The translations under genes and the position numbers were made by a program. Under the pieces are notes generated by a model. That model did no database searches, had not been told where the DNA came from, and was given only the letters and a program-made list of their open reading frames with translations. A stretch of 64,000 nt of DNA from Fusobacterium varium (lineage in GTDB: Bacteria > Fusobacteriota > Fusobacteriia > Fusobacteriales > Fusobacteriaceae), in NCBI GenBank assembly GCA_900637705.1, contig LR134390.1, positions 682,001 through 746,000 of the forward strand, written 5' to 3'. The stretch's first letter is position 1. Each line of letters opens with the position of its first letter. Positions 46,607 through 58,082 of the stretch are shown piece by piece.

Positions 46607-48049
46607 TTAATTACCAAAAAATAAGTTGTCTACCTTTTGTGAATTAGGCTTTCCAAGAAGAGAACCTCCAATGAAAAGTATTATAGAAAAAATTATTACA
46701 GGAACAATTTGATGCATACCAATAAATTTTATATCCATAATTACCATGTATAAATAAGATATGACACTAAATATCATTGAAACAGCAGCTCCAGTGGCAT
46801 TAGCTTTTTTCCAGTATAATCCAAAAAGTATAGGACAGAAAAAAGCAGCTTCCTGACCAGCTAGTGCAAAAAGATTTATCCATACCAGAAGCTGTGGAGG
46901 ATTTAAAGCTAAAACAAAAACTATTATTCCAAGTATAAGAGAAGTTCCTAAGGAAAGTTTTCTTATTTTTGATTCACTTGGATTTTTTTCTACATAGTTT
47001 ATATATAAATCTTTGACAATAGCAGCTGATGACATTATAAGTAAAGAATCTACAGAGGACATAATTGCTGCAAGAGGACCAGCAATAAATATCCCAGCAA
47101 GAATTGGATACATATTTTTTATAGCAAGTATAGGAATTATTTTATCTCCTACTTCAATTCCAGGTTCTACAGCTATTCCCATTACTCCTACTAAATGCAT
47201 TCCAAGCATAAGGAGTCCTACAAAAGAGGTTCCAATTATCATAGCTCTATGCATTGCTTTACTATCTTTGAATCCCATACATCTAACTTCAGTAACAGGA
47301 AGTCCTAATACACCTATTCCTACAAGTAGCCAGAAAGATAAAATAAAAGGTTTTGATACAGCTCCTCCACCATCAGGAGTCAGGAGAGAAGGATTAGTTT
47401 CAAGAACTTTCTTCATTATATTTTCCATGCCACCACCTTTATTTAATATTATTACAAAAAGTAGTCCAGTAGCAAGAAGCATAACTATTCCCTGTATGGC
47501 ATCAGTTATGGTTACAGCTCTAAATCCTCCAAAGGTTGTATATATAATAACTACAGCAGAAAATATAATTAATCCAAGGGTATATGAGTATCCTGTGACA
47601 CTTTCAAATAATCTAGCACCTCCTACAAATTGAGCAACAATAGTTCCAATAAAAAATATCAGCATCATTAAAGATGAAAGTATAATGACAAGGCTACTTT
47701 CATATCTTGCTCTTAAAAAATCTGTAATAGTAACACCATTTATTTTTCTTGATATAATAGCAAGCTTTTTTCCTAAAACTCCAAGTGTTAAAAAAGCTGT
47801 AGGGACTTGAATACAAGCAAGAAATACCCAACTGAGTCCAAGTTTATATGCTATTCCAGGTCCTCCTATAAAAGAACTGGCTCCAACATAAGAGCTAATC
47901 AGAGTCATAGCAAGGACAAGTCCTCCCATACTCCTGCTTCCAATAAAATATTCTTCAATAAATTTTCCTTTTTCATTTTTATATTTGCCCATTTTCCATG
48001 CAATAAAGAGAATAATTAAGATATATATTATAATAGGAATTATTATCAT
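46607..48049 (-). CDS. panF: Sodium/solute symporter, PanF type
   Basis: 480 aa, about 13 membrane segments, SSS family. VLAMTLISSYVGASSFIGGPGIAYKLGLSW near residue 50 (first sodium-site helix), GGARLFESVTGYSY, TTFGGFRAVTITDAIQGIVM and AIMSSVDSLLIMSSAAIVKDLY are family hallmarks. Pantothenate is the likely cargo because the upstream partner is a YhdT-like gene, the usual PanF companion. Overlaps that gene by one base (TAATG). Confidence 0.82.
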   Translation of the reverse strand: MIIIPIIIYILIILFIAWKMGKYKNEKGKFIEEYFIGSRSMGGLVLAMTLISSYVGASSFIGGPGIAYKLGLSWVFLACIQVPTAFLTLGVLGKKLAIISRKINGVTITDFLRARYESSLVIILSSLMMLIFFIGTIVAQFVGGARLFESVTGYSYTLGLIIFSAVVIIYTTFGGFRAVTITDAIQGIVMLLATGLLFVIILNKGGGMENIMKKVLETNPSLLTPDGGGAVSKPFILSFWLLVGIGVLGLPVTEVRCMGFKDSKAMHRAMIIGTSFVGLLMLGMHLVGVMGIAVEPGIEVGDKIIPILAIKNMYPILAGIFIAGPLAAIMSSVDSLLIMSSAAIVKDLYINYVEKNPSESKIRKLSLGTSLILGIIVFVLALNPPQLLVWINLFALAGQEAAFFCPILFGLYWKKANATGAAVSMIFSVISYLYMVIMDIKFIGMHQIVPVIIFSIILFIGGSLLGKPNSQKVDNLFFGN

Positions 48050-48300
48050 TATTCTCCCTCCTGCTCTAAGTCAATGTCTTTAAAAAAGAATTTTACTGCT
48101 AAAAAAACAAGTATATTGATTAGAAAAAGTCCAACAACACATGAATAAAAAAACCATCTAGGTAATCCAAAAATAAATTTATATTCTGAAGGAGAAATAT
48201 TTTCATCAATATATCCCCAGAAATACCACCATACAAAATATATTAAATAAAGAATAATAGTAATGATAACTTCTTTATTTATTTGTTTTCTTGTATTCAT
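48049..48300 (-). CDS. yhdT: YhdT-like small membrane protein (DUF997)
   Basis: 83 aa, two membrane segments (IITIILYLIYFVWWYFWGY and FYSCVVGLFLINILVFLAVKFF) with the family-typical FGLPRWFF between them. Usually found directly upstream of panF, as here, and thought to assist the symporter. Stop and panF start overlap. Start follows GAGGTG. Confidence 0.82.
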   Translation of the reverse strand: MNTRKQINKEVIITIILYLIYFVWWYFWGYIDENISPSEYKFIFGLPRWFFYSCVVGLFLINILVFLAVKFFFKDIDLEQEGE

Positions 48301-48795
48301 TTTTCACCTCTTATTGAAATTTATTTACTATACAAGAGGATAATATATTAAAATACAAAAAAAATCAATATTTTTTACACAGAATTAACTTAAAAGAATA
48401 TTTAGAGTAACTTTTTTAATACTTTAATAGATTATAAAAAAACTATATTCAATATTATAAGAACAGAATTTATATTATGTGTAATATTATTATGTATAGG
48501 TATATAGGGAAAGAGATTAAAATTGCTAAAACATTTATTATAGGATTTATAGCTAGAGAAAATATAGAAGTACAGGAAGTTTATAGTCTTGTATTAAAAA
48601 TTTTTAAATTTGTATATAACACTTTTAGATACATAAAATCTATTTTGGTTATAGCAGATGCAAAATATAATAACATAATTGTTTTATGAAAAATAATAAA
48701 AAATAAATTTAAAAATCATAGAAATAAAAATAAATATGTAGTAAGATAGGTATAATAATGTATTATGGAAGAGTGTATTAACTCAGGGGGAAAAG
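48301..48795. other. AT-rich divergent intergenic region
   Basis: Between divergent yhdT and the YczE-like gene. A 70-codon plus-strand ORF at 48477-48689 has a protein-like composition but no ribosome site. TATAAT at 48751-48756 may serve the YczE-like gene. Nothing else is recognised. Confidence 0.45.
48477..48689 (+). CDS. Doubtful 70-codon ORF
   Basis: Open frame in an AT-rich gap. Residues such as GKEIKIAKTFIIGFIARENI look protein-like, but no Shine-Dalgarno, promoter or known motif supports it. It may be a gene remnant or chance; listed only so that the gap is described. Confidence 0.2.
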   Translation: MCNIIMYRYIGKEIKIAKTFIIGFIARENIEVQEVYSLVLKIFKFVYNTFRYIKSILVIADAKYNNIIVL

Positions 48796-49452
48796 ATGAA
48801 AAAAGAGATTATAAGATTTACTAAATTATTTATTGGATTGTTTGCTTGTGCACTAGGTTGCATAATAATTTTAAAGGCAAACCTTGGGCTATCTCCATGG
48901 GACGTTCTTCATCAGGGATTATCAAAAACTCTGGGAATAACAATAGGGCAAGCAAGTATAGGATTAGGACTGATGATAGTTGTATTAGATATATTTTTAG
49001 GGCAGCCAATAGGTCTTGGAACAGTATTGAATTTTATGTCCATAGGGGTTTTTATGGATTTGATACTATATTTAAATTTTATTCCAGTTGCAGAATCTCT
49101 GTCTTTAAAAATAATTATGCTGCTGATAGGAATTTTAATTTATAGTTATGGTATTTTTCTATACATGGTGCAGGGAATGGGGTGTGGACCAAGAGATGGA
49201 TTTATGCAGATACTTACTAAAAGAACAAAATATTCAGTAGGACTTATAAAAAATATAATAGAAATAATTGCATTTTCTCTAGGGTGGCTACTAGGAGGAG
49301 AACTTGGACTAGGAACAATAATTACAGCTTTATCTATGGGAATTATTTTGGAAGTGATGTTTAAATTTTATAATGTAGATGTGAAAGAACTTCAACATAG
49401 AAATATTAAAGAGGAAATAAAACACTTAAGTAAAATTGGAAAAGTAAAATAA
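48796..49452 (+). CDS. YczE/YitT-type membrane protein
   Basis: 218 aa with five to six membrane segments. GLFACALGCIIILKANLGLSPWDVLHQGLS at the start and MVQGMGCGPRDGFMQIL near residue 130 are characteristic of the YczE (COG2364) group. Molecular function is not established for the family. ATG 48796 follows CAGGGGGAAA. Monocistronic. Confidence 0.85.
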   Translation: MKKEIIRFTKLFIGLFACALGCIIILKANLGLSPWDVLHQGLSKTLGITIGQASIGLGLMIVVLDIFLGQPIGLGTVLNFMSIGVFMDLILYLNFIPVAESLSLKIIMLLIGILIYSYGIFLYMVQGMGCGPRDGFMQILTKRTKYSVGLIKNIIEIIAFSLGWLLGGELGLGTIITALSMGIILEVMFKFYNVDVKELQHRNIKEEIKHLSKIGKVK

Positions 49453-49565
49453 AAAATAAATTAAATACAAGTAGAAATCTAGGATTATCTTTAAATTTAG
49501 AAATTAAAATTTAGGAAATCACTCATTGTAAAATAGAATTGGGCAATAAGCTCTGGGGAGAGGTT

Positions 49566-49673
49566 ATGAAAAAAATACTATATTGTATATTTTTACCATT
49601 TTATTTTATCCATCTTTTTATGTTAGGAATTGTTGAAACAATAAAAGAAGATAAAATTGATGAAGAATTTTAA
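49566..49673 (+). CDS. Tiny membrane protein (35 aa)
   Basis: MKKILYCIFLPFYFIHLFML is one membrane helix, followed by GIVETIKEDKIDEEF. A strong GGGGAGAGG site lies 3-11 bp before ATG 49566, which makes translation credible despite the length. It lies alone, with a terminator-like hairpin just after it. No family recognised. Confidence 0.5.
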   Translation: MKKILYCIFLPFYFIHLFMLGIVETIKEDKIDEEF

Positions 49674-49691
49674 AAATAAAATTATGAAAAT

Positions 49692-49729
49692 AAAAAACTA
49701 CCTTCAAATTATAAAGGCAGTTTTTTTTT
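49692..49729. terminator. Probable bidirectional terminator
   Basis: AAAACTACCTT and AAGGCAGTTTT pair with one mismatch, with nine T on the plus strand and six A before the stem. Serves the tiny gene and the converging 49731 gene. Confidence 0.7.
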
Positions 49730-49730
49730 A

Positions 49731-50183
49731 TTATTCTTCGCTAATATCTGAAAAAGATTGTCCAATTATAAGGTCAAGAGCAGTATCGAGAGAATCTTTA
49801 AATCTTTTTTCTATCATTATCAATAATTTCAAAAGAATCTCTTTTTCATCTGATAGATTCAGATATTGTGTTGTAAAGTCCATATCGGTATTTTTTTCAG
49901 CATCTTCCATAAGTTCGTATACTTCAAATAATTTTAAAATTATGGTATCTTCCTTATCAAAAGATTTTTGCTGCTTTATTTTTTCAATTTTTATTTTTAT
50001 ATACTCTAAAATGATTTCTTCTTTCCATATCTTATTTCTTTCAAGATAATATTGATAAATAGAATTTCCCAAAGTTTTCTCTAAATTTTTAATAGGGAAA
50101 AATTTTCCAAAAGTTGAAATATTTACATCTAAAAATTCTTCTTCTAAATCAATTGGATTTTCTTCTAATTCTTTTTCTATCAT
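49731..50183 (-). CDS. Acidic helical protein, unknown
   Basis: 150 aa, about a third Glu, Asp and Lys, mostly helical by composition (EYIKIKIEKIKQQKSF and EILLKLLIMIEKRFKDS), with no signal or membrane segment. I recognise no motif. The start follows AGGAGA and lies 12 bp after the MATE gene, so it is probably its operon partner. Confidence 0.65.
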   Translation of the reverse strand: MIEKELEENPIDLEEEFLDVNISTFGKFFPIKNLEKTLGNSIYQYYLERNKIWKEEIILEYIKIKIEKIKQQKSFDKEDTIILKLFEVYELMEDAEKNTDMDFTTQYLNLSDEKEILLKLLIMIEKRFKDSLDTALDLIIGQSFSDISEE

Positions 50184-50195
50184 AATACTCTTCTC

Positions 50196-51548
50196 CTATA
50201 CAGTAACATCTCTTATCCATTTTAAAGTTCTATACCTAAATAATGAAAAAGCAAGTTTAATAACTTCTGAAAAATCTGCTATTCCAACTAAAATATAAAC
50301 TGGAACTTTGTAATATGCTCCAATAAAAGCTACTGGAACAGCATAGAACCATAGTGGAAATATATCTAAACAGAATGCAACTTTTGTATCTCCTCCAGCT
50401 CTGAATAGTCCTATTAATAGAGTCCAGTTAATCATTTTTAGAAAAACAAACATTCCTACTGTCCTCATAGTTTTTATAGCTAATATATGTGTATCTGAAG
50501 GAAGATGATATAGAGAAACAATAGTATTTGTAAGTCCTTGAACAAGAAAAAGGCTAAATAAAGCCATTCCAAAAGCTATCTGTAATATTTTTTTTGAATA
50601 TATGATAACTTTATTTTTATTACCCTTACCTATGGTATGTCCAATTATAACAGAAGCTGAGTTGGATATTCCCATAAATAATACAGAAGAAATAGCAGTG
50701 ATAATATCAGCTATCTGCACACAGGCAGCCTGTGTAGTTCCCAGTTTAGAATATGCTACTGAAAGGGAAACTACTCCAAGTATCCACAACATTTCTGTAA
50801 GAAAAACAGGGGTAGAAATTTTTATTATTTCTTTTATAAGGTTTTTAGGAAGATTTAAATAAGATTGTAAATTTCCTTTTAGATTAAAATCTTTCTTATA
50901 AACTATAAATAAAATAGTTGAAAGTTCCAACATTCTAGCAATAACAGTAGCTAAGGCAGCTCCTCTTTCTTCTAAACGTGGAAATCCAAAATTACCATAT
51001 ATAAAACAATAGTTGAAAAATGTGTTTGCAGTAACTCCAATGGAAGCAGATATCATAGGAATTCTAGTAAGTCCCATAGCTCTAAGACAGAAGCCTATAC
51101 TGAAAGAAATAGCATAAAATGTATAAGAAAATAGTGCTCTTCTTATATAAGATACCCCAATAGATAAAACTTGTGGTTCTTTAGTAAAGATTCCAATTAT
51201 TTTTTCAGCTCCAATAAAAGTAATAATAGAAAAAATAAGAGAAAGAGTAATACCAGCAAGCACAAGTTTTCCTAATATTCTTCTTATCATTTCAAAGTTT
51301 TTCTTACCAAAATATTGAGCTATAAATACTCCCATACCACTACATAATCCAAATAAAAAAAGATCCAATATTCTATATACACTATTAGCAAATCCAACAG
51401 CTGCAATAAATTCAGTTCCCAGTCTTCCTATCATAAGATTATCAATAAAATTTAGTGATGAAGAGATTAGTTGCTGTATCATTAAAGGTATTCCAATAGT
51501 AAGGAAACTTTTATAAAATTCAGATAAATCAATTTTTTCTTTTTGCAT
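50196..51548 (-). CDS. MATE family efflux transporter
   Basis: 450 aa, 12 membrane segments in two homologous halves. Opening SEFYKSFLTIGIPLMIQQLISSSLNFIDNLMIG and GLCSGMGVFIAQYFGKKN are typical MATE features. Exports cationic compounds using an ion gradient; the substrate is unknown. ATG 51548 is preferred because GGGAGG precedes it by 5 nt; an in-frame ATG at 51590 has no such site. Confidence 0.9.
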   Translation of the reverse strand: MQKEKIDLSEFYKSFLTIGIPLMIQQLISSSLNFIDNLMIGRLGTEFIAAVGFANSVYRILDLFLFGLCSGMGVFIAQYFGKKNFEMIRRILGKLVLAGITLSLIFSIITFIGAEKIIGIFTKEPQVLSIGVSYIRRALFSYTFYAISFSIGFCLRAMGLTRIPMISASIGVTANTFFNYCFIYGNFGFPRLEERGAALATVIARMLELSTILFIVYKKDFNLKGNLQSYLNLPKNLIKEIIKISTPVFLTEMLWILGVVSLSVAYSKLGTTQAACVQIADIITAISSVLFMGISNSASVIIGHTIGKGNKNKVIIYSKKILQIAFGMALFSLFLVQGLTNTIVSLYHLPSDTHILAIKTMRTVGMFVFLKMINWTLLIGLFRAGGDTKVAFCLDIFPLWFYAVPVAFIGAYYKVPVYILVGIADFSEVIKLAFSLFRYRTLKWIRDVTV

Positions 51549-51646
51549 GAATCCTCCCAAGATAAATATGCCATTTAAATATTTTATCAATAAAAAATTT
51601 AAAATACAAGAGTCATAAAAAGAAAATAAAAAATTGAAAAAAAGTA

Positions 51647-51675
51647 TTGACAGAGAAAAGTAAATGATTTAATAT
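51647..51675 (+). promoter_or_regulatory. groESL promoter
   Basis: TTGACA (51647-51652), 17 bp, TAATAT (51670-51675), directly upstream of the CIRCE element. Confidence 0.85.
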
Positions 51676-51688
51676 GTATATGTAAAAA

Positions 51689-51715
51689 CTAGCACTCGTC
51701 ATCAATGAGTGCTAA
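51689..51715 (+). promoter_or_regulatory. CIRCE operator (HrcA site)
   Basis: CTAGCACTC-N9-GAGTGCTAA; one base differs from the consensus TTAGCACTC-N9-GAGTGCTAA. It sits just after the -10 box, as expected for heat-shock repression by HrcA. Confidence 0.95.
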
Positions 51716-51743
51716 TAAAAAATAATGAATGGAGGGATATGTT

Positions 51744-53649
<1,906 letters not shown>

Positions 53650-53660
53650 TAATTAAGAAT

Positions 53661-53696
53661 AAAAAACCTCTCCTTTTATGTAAGGAGAGGTTTTTT
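53661..53696 (+). terminator. Intrinsic terminator after groEL
   Basis: AAAAAACCTCTCCTT (53661-53675) with AAGGAGAGGTTTTTT (53682-53696): a 15-bp perfect stem, usable by both strands. Confidence 0.93.
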
Positions 53697-53717
53697 GATT
53701 TAGGTTAAAAAAGGGGA

Positions 53718-54905
53718 TTATTTAACCAGATTTATAAAAAATGTGATGATGGCAGCATTAAAAAAATCAATAAATAATCCACCAACAATTGGAATAACAA
53801 AAAATGCTTTAGGTGAAGGTAGATACTTTTCTGTAAGAGCTTCCATATTGGCAAGAGCTTTTGGAGTAGTACCAAAACCACAACCACAATGACCTCCTGT
53901 CATAACAGCAGCATCATAATCTCTACCAGTAATATTGAAAGTAATAAAATATGCAAATCCACCCATAAGAATAGTTTGTCCAATAAGCATAAGAATCAAA
54001 GGAAGAGCCAATTCCTTCAATTCCCATAGTTTAAAACTCATAAGTGTCATTGAAAGAAACATAGCAAGAGTAAAACTTCCAATAATAGATACTATATCTA
54101 AATCAATTTCAAATTTTCCAGAGTAGTCAGACATATTTCTCATAATAGTTGCAGCAAACATTGCTCCTATGTATGGAGGAAGAACTAAACCTAAACTACT
54201 TAAAAAATTTGAAATTAAACTTCCAGCTCCCATAGCTATAACAATTTGAAATCCAGTTGGAAGAACTTTTTTAGCAGAAAGAAATTCATTTTTATTCCCA
54301 GAATTTTCAAAATCAGATTTATTATTTTTCTTTTCAAGTAACTCATGTTTTTTTATGAGTCTTTTACATATGGGACCAGCAATAATACTCCCTGCAATAA
54401 GTGCATAAGTGGCAGTTGCCATGGCAACCATAGTTGCTCCTTGGGCACCAAATTGTTCTATGATAGGACCAAAAGCTCCAGCAGTACCAGGACCTCCTGT
54501 TGTAGCTAGAGAACCAGTAGCAAGTCCAATAAGGAGATTGATATGAAGAAATTTAGCCATTGCCACACCAAAAACATTTTGAAGTATGGCAAGTCCTATA
54601 GCTGCCAAAAGAAACATTAGCACAGGTATTCCAGCTTTTTTTAACAATTTTATACTTGCAGAAAAGCCAACAGTTGTAAAAAAAGCTATCATGAAGACTT
54701 CTCTTAAAGTATCTTCAAAAATAAAAGAAAAGAAACCAGTTTCATGTCCTATTAAAGTCACTATTGAGAATATAGTTCCTCCTGTAACTGCATCAGGAAT
54801 ACAATTTTCTTTTAAAAAATTAAAAGTGTTGTTAATAAATTTTCCAAAATAAAGAACTAAGACAGCTAAAGCCATAGTCTGAATAGTGGTAAGATTTAAT
54901 ATCAT
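53718..54905 (-). CDS. gltS: Sodium/glutamate symporter
   Basis: 395 aa, ten or more membrane segments. ATGSLATTGGPGTAGAFGPI near residue 145 and MTGGHCGCGFGTTPKALANME near residue 345 are the re-entrant loop motifs of the ESS family. Imports glutamate with sodium, which fits the methylaspartate fermentation genes at the window start. ATG 54905 follows AAGGAGG. Monocistronic. Confidence 0.95.
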   Translation of the reverse strand: MILNLTTIQTMALAVLVLYFGKFINNTFNFLKENCIPDAVTGGTIFSIVTLIGHETGFFSFIFEDTLREVFMIAFFTTVGFSASIKLLKKAGIPVLMFLLAAIGLAILQNVFGVAMAKFLHINLLIGLATGSLATTGGPGTAGAFGPIIEQFGAQGATMVAMATATYALIAGSIIAGPICKRLIKKHELLEKKNNKSDFENSGNKNEFLSAKKVLPTGFQIVIAMGAGSLISNFLSSLGLVLPPYIGAMFAATIMRNMSDYSGKFEIDLDIVSIIGSFTLAMFLSMTLMSFKLWELKELALPLILMLIGQTILMGGFAYFITFNITGRDYDAAVMTGGHCGCGFGTTPKALANMEALTEKYLPSPKAFFVIPIVGGLFIDFFNAAIITFFINLVK

Positions 54906-55241
54906 TTTTGTGTCCTCCTTGAAAATATTCGTTATTTTATACCGTAAAAAAATTATATTCTAATCATATATTAAATATACTGTTACGATTAATATACCAC
55001 AATTTTTATATATCTTTCAAATATATATAATATATTATTCCGAAATAAAATTAAATTTTATAAATGTTTTGTATATTTATAAGTCATTAAACTTAAAAAA
55101 TGAAACACATCAAAATGTAAAAATGTAAATTAAAAAAAATTTTTTAAAAATATTTTCTGAATAAGATTTAAATGAGGTATAATATATAATAAAGTAATTT
55201 TAAATTGAACTAAAAATCTTAATATATTTGGAGGCATGGGT
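54906..55241. other. AT-rich divergent region
   Basis: Between gltS and the phosphoglucomutase gene. TATAAT at 55178-55183 (plus) and at 54957-54952 (minus) are the best -10 candidates; neither has a good -35. No gene or riboswitch seen. Confidence 0.4.
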
Positions 55242-56972
55242 ATGGAAAAAGAAATTTTAAAAAGATATGAATTATGGCTAAATTCAGATTACCTTGATAA
55301 AGAAGATAGAGAAGAACTAATGAGTATAAAAGGAAATGATGCAGAAATAGAGAATAGGTTTTATACTGATTTGAGTTTTGGTACTGCTGGAATGAGAGGA
55401 ATAAGAGGGATAGGAAAGAATAGAATCAATAAATACAACATAAGAAAGGCAACTCAGGGACTTGCTAATTATATAATAAAAAATACAGGTGAAATTGGAA
55501 AGAAAAAGGGAGTAGCTATAGCCTATGATTGTAGAATAGACTCAGTTGAATTTGCATTAAATACAGCTCTTGTTTTAGCAGGAAATGGAATTAAAGCTTA
55601 TCTTTTCACATCACTAAGATCAACACCAGAATTATCATTTGCTACAAGAGAGTTAAAAGCTCAGGCTGGAGTAATGGTAACAGCTTCTCATAATCCAAAA
55701 GAATATAATGGGTATAAAGTATATTGGGAAGATGGGGCACAAATAGTAGAGCCTCAGGCAAGTGGTATAGTAAATGAAGTGAATAGTGTAGATATATTCA
55801 GTGACATAAAAATGATTTCAGAAGAGGAAGCAAAATCAAGAGGACTATTAGAATATATTGGGAAAGAAATAGATGACAGATTTGTAGAAGAAGTAGAAAA
55901 ACAAGCTATTAATAGAGATATACCAGGAAAGAAAGATTTTAAAATAGTATATTCTCCACTTCATGGAACAGGAAGGGTAGCAGTACAGAGAGTATTGAAA
56001 GAAATGGGATTTGATTCTGTGTATACAGTGCCTGAACAGGAAATGCCAGATGGAATGTTTCCAACTTGTCCATATGCAAACCCAGAAGATAAGTCAGTAT
56101 TTAAGCTAAGTACAGAACTTGCTGATAAAATAGGTGCAGACATATGTCTTGCTAATGACCCAGATGCAGACAGAACAGGTATGGCAATTAGAGATAATGA
56201 AGGAAATTGGGTATATCCTAATGGGAATCAAATTGGAGTTCTTTTAATGAATTATCTTTTAGAAATGAATAAGAATATTCCTTCAAATGGAGCAGTAATA
56301 TCAACAATAGTTTCTACACCTATGCTTGATGTAATAGCTAAAGACAAAGGAATAAAATTATATAGAACACTTACAGGTTTCAAATATATAGGAGAAAAAA
56401 TTAGGCAGTTTGAAACTAAGGAACTAGATGGAACTTTCTTATTTGGATTTGAAGAATCTATAGGTTATTTAGTAGGAACACATGTAAGAGATAAAGATGC
56501 TGTAGTAGCTACTTTGATGATATCTGAAATGGCTGCTTACTATAATAGTATAGGGACAACTGTGTATAAAGAGTTGAATAAATTATATGATAAATATGGT
56601 TGGTATGTAGAAGAAACAGTAGCTATAACTAAACAGGGTAAAGATGGACTGGAAGAAATAGGAAGAATAATGGAAAATTTAAGAACACATGAGCATGAAG
56701 TAATATGTGGTAAAAAAGTTGAATGTTACAAAGATTTTAAACTACAGATAGAGAAAAATATGAAAACTGGAACAACATCAAAAATTGATTTACCTAAATC
56801 AGATGTTATTCAATTTATACTTGAAGATGGAACTTATGTAACAGCAAGACCTTCTGGAACTGAGCCAAAGATAAAGTATTATATTTGTGTTGTGGATAAG
56901 GTTAAAGAGAAATCATTGGCTAAGCTCGAAGATATTAAAACTGGTTTTCAAGCTTATGTAGATTCATTATAA
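55242..56972 (+). CDS. pgcA: Phosphoglucomutase/phosphomannomutase
   Basis: Interconverts glucose-1- and glucose-6-phosphate. 576 aa, alpha-D-phosphohexomutase family: catalytic serine in TASHNPKEYNGYKVYW near residue 148, metal loop NDPDADRTGMAI near residue 303, sugar loop GFEESIGYLVG and phosphate loop ARPSGTEPKIKYY. I prefer ATG 55242, 7 nt after GGAGG; ATG 55236 is too close to it. Works with GalU (elsewhere in the window) to supply UDP-glucose. hemW follows 19 bp later. Confidence 0.93.
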   Translation: MEKEILKRYELWLNSDYLDKEDREELMSIKGNDAEIENRFYTDLSFGTAGMRGIRGIGKNRINKYNIRKATQGLANYIIKNTGEIGKKKGVAIAYDCRIDSVEFALNTALVLAGNGIKAYLFTSLRSTPELSFATRELKAQAGVMVTASHNPKEYNGYKVYWEDGAQIVEPQASGIVNEVNSVDIFSDIKMISEEEAKSRGLLEYIGKEIDDRFVEEVEKQAINRDIPGKKDFKIVYSPLHGTGRVAVQRVLKEMGFDSVYTVPEQEMPDGMFPTCPYANPEDKSVFKLSTELADKIGADICLANDPDADRTGMAIRDNEGNWVYPNGNQIGVLLMNYLLEMNKNIPSNGAVISTIVSTPMLDVIAKDKGIKLYRTLTGFKYIGEKIRQFETKELDGTFLFGFEESIGYLVGTHVRDKDAVVATLMISEMAAYYNSIGTTVYKELNKLYDKYGWYVEETVAITKQGKDGLEEIGRIMENLRTHEHEVICGKKVECYKDFKLQIEKNMKTGTTSKIDLPKSDVIQFILEDGTYVTARPSGTEPKIKYYICVVDKVKEKSLAKLEDIKTGFQAYVDSL

Positions 56973-56991
56973 ACTAAATGGAGGAAAATCA

Positions 56992-58068
56992 ATGGTAGAT
57001 GGGATATATATACATATTCCTTTCTGTTTAAATAAATGTAACTATTGTGATTTTTTATCATTCAAATCTAATGAAGAGAGTAGAAAAAAATATGTAGATT
57101 ATTTATTGAAGGAAATAGACTTATATCCTCCATATAAATATAACACAGTTTATTTCGGGGGTGGAACCCCCTCTCTTTTAGATTTTGAAGATATAGATAG
57201 AATTCTAAAAAAACTAGATATAGAAGAAGATGCTGAGGTAACTCTTGAAGTAAATCCTAAGACTGTAGATTATAATAAACTTGTTCAATTAAAAAAAATA
57301 GGAATAAACAGGTTGAGTATAGGGATACAGTCATTTGATGAAAAATATTTGAGAATACTTGGAAGAATGCATTCTTCAGAAGAAGGAATAGAAACTTATT
57401 ATAATGCAAGAAAAGCAGGATTTGAAAATATAAGCCTTGATTTGATGTTTTCATTGCCGGGACAAAGTGTGGAAGAAGTAGAAAATGATTTGAAGAAACT
57501 ATTAAGTATAAAGCCAGAACATTTTTCTATTTATTCACTTATCTGGGAAGAGGGAACTGTATTTTTTGAGAAGCTGAAAAAGGGACTTCTAAGAGAAACT
57601 GAAAATGAAATAGAAGCAGATATGTTTGAAAAAATAATAGATATAGCTGAGAAGGCAGGATATATTCATTATGAAATATCTAATTTTTCATTACCTCAAA
57701 AAGAGGCTATACATAATACAAAATACTGGGAAAATAAAGAATATTTAGGAATAGGTTTAGGAGCATCTGGATATATTGATAATCTAAGATATAAAAATCA
57801 GATGAAATTTTTAGAATATTATGGTAGTATAGAAAGTAAGGGAAAACCAATTATAGAAAAAGAGAGGCTGACTTCAAAAGAAAAAGAAGAATATAAATAT
57901 ATTTTAGGTTTTAGACTTTTAAAAAAAGGAGTTAGACCAGAAGGGGAGTATATAGAAAAGTGTATATCCCTTGAAAAACGAGGTTATTTAAAAAAAAGTG
58001 GAGAATATTTTATTTTAACTAAAAAAGGACTTATGGTTGCAAATGATGTGTTAGATGAATTTATATAA
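56992..58068 (+). CDS. hemW: HemW-like radical SAM protein
   Basis: 358 aa. Radical-SAM cysteines in CLNKCNYCDF near residue 13 (CX3CX2C), the FGGGTPSLL SAM loop near residue 55, RLSIGIQSFDEKYL and a HemN-type C-terminal domain. Family members are heme chaperones rather than coproporphyrinogen oxidases. Middle gene of a run pgcA-hemW-yggS-sepF with short gaps. Start ATG 56992 follows GGAGG. Confidence 0.92.
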   Translation: MVDGIYIHIPFCLNKCNYCDFLSFKSNEESRKKYVDYLLKEIDLYPPYKYNTVYFGGGTPSLLDFEDIDRILKKLDIEEDAEVTLEVNPKTVDYNKLVQLKKIGINRLSIGIQSFDEKYLRILGRMHSSEEGIETYYNARKAGFENISLDLMFSLPGQSVEEVENDLKKLLSIKPEHFSIYSLIWEEGTVFFEKLKKGLLRETENEIEADMFEKIIDIAEKAGYIHYEISNFSLPQKEAIHNTKYWENKEYLGIGLGASGYIDNLRYKNQMKFLEYYGSIESKGKPIIEKERLTSKEKEEYKYILGFRLLKKGVRPEGEYIEKCISLEKRGYLKKSGEYFILTKKGLMVANDVLDEFI

Positions 58069-58082
58069 GGAGTTGAAAAATA

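Noticed and set aside
48477-48689. 70-codon ORF as a confident gene
   Set aside because: No ribosome site, promoter or motif; kept only as a doubtful feature.
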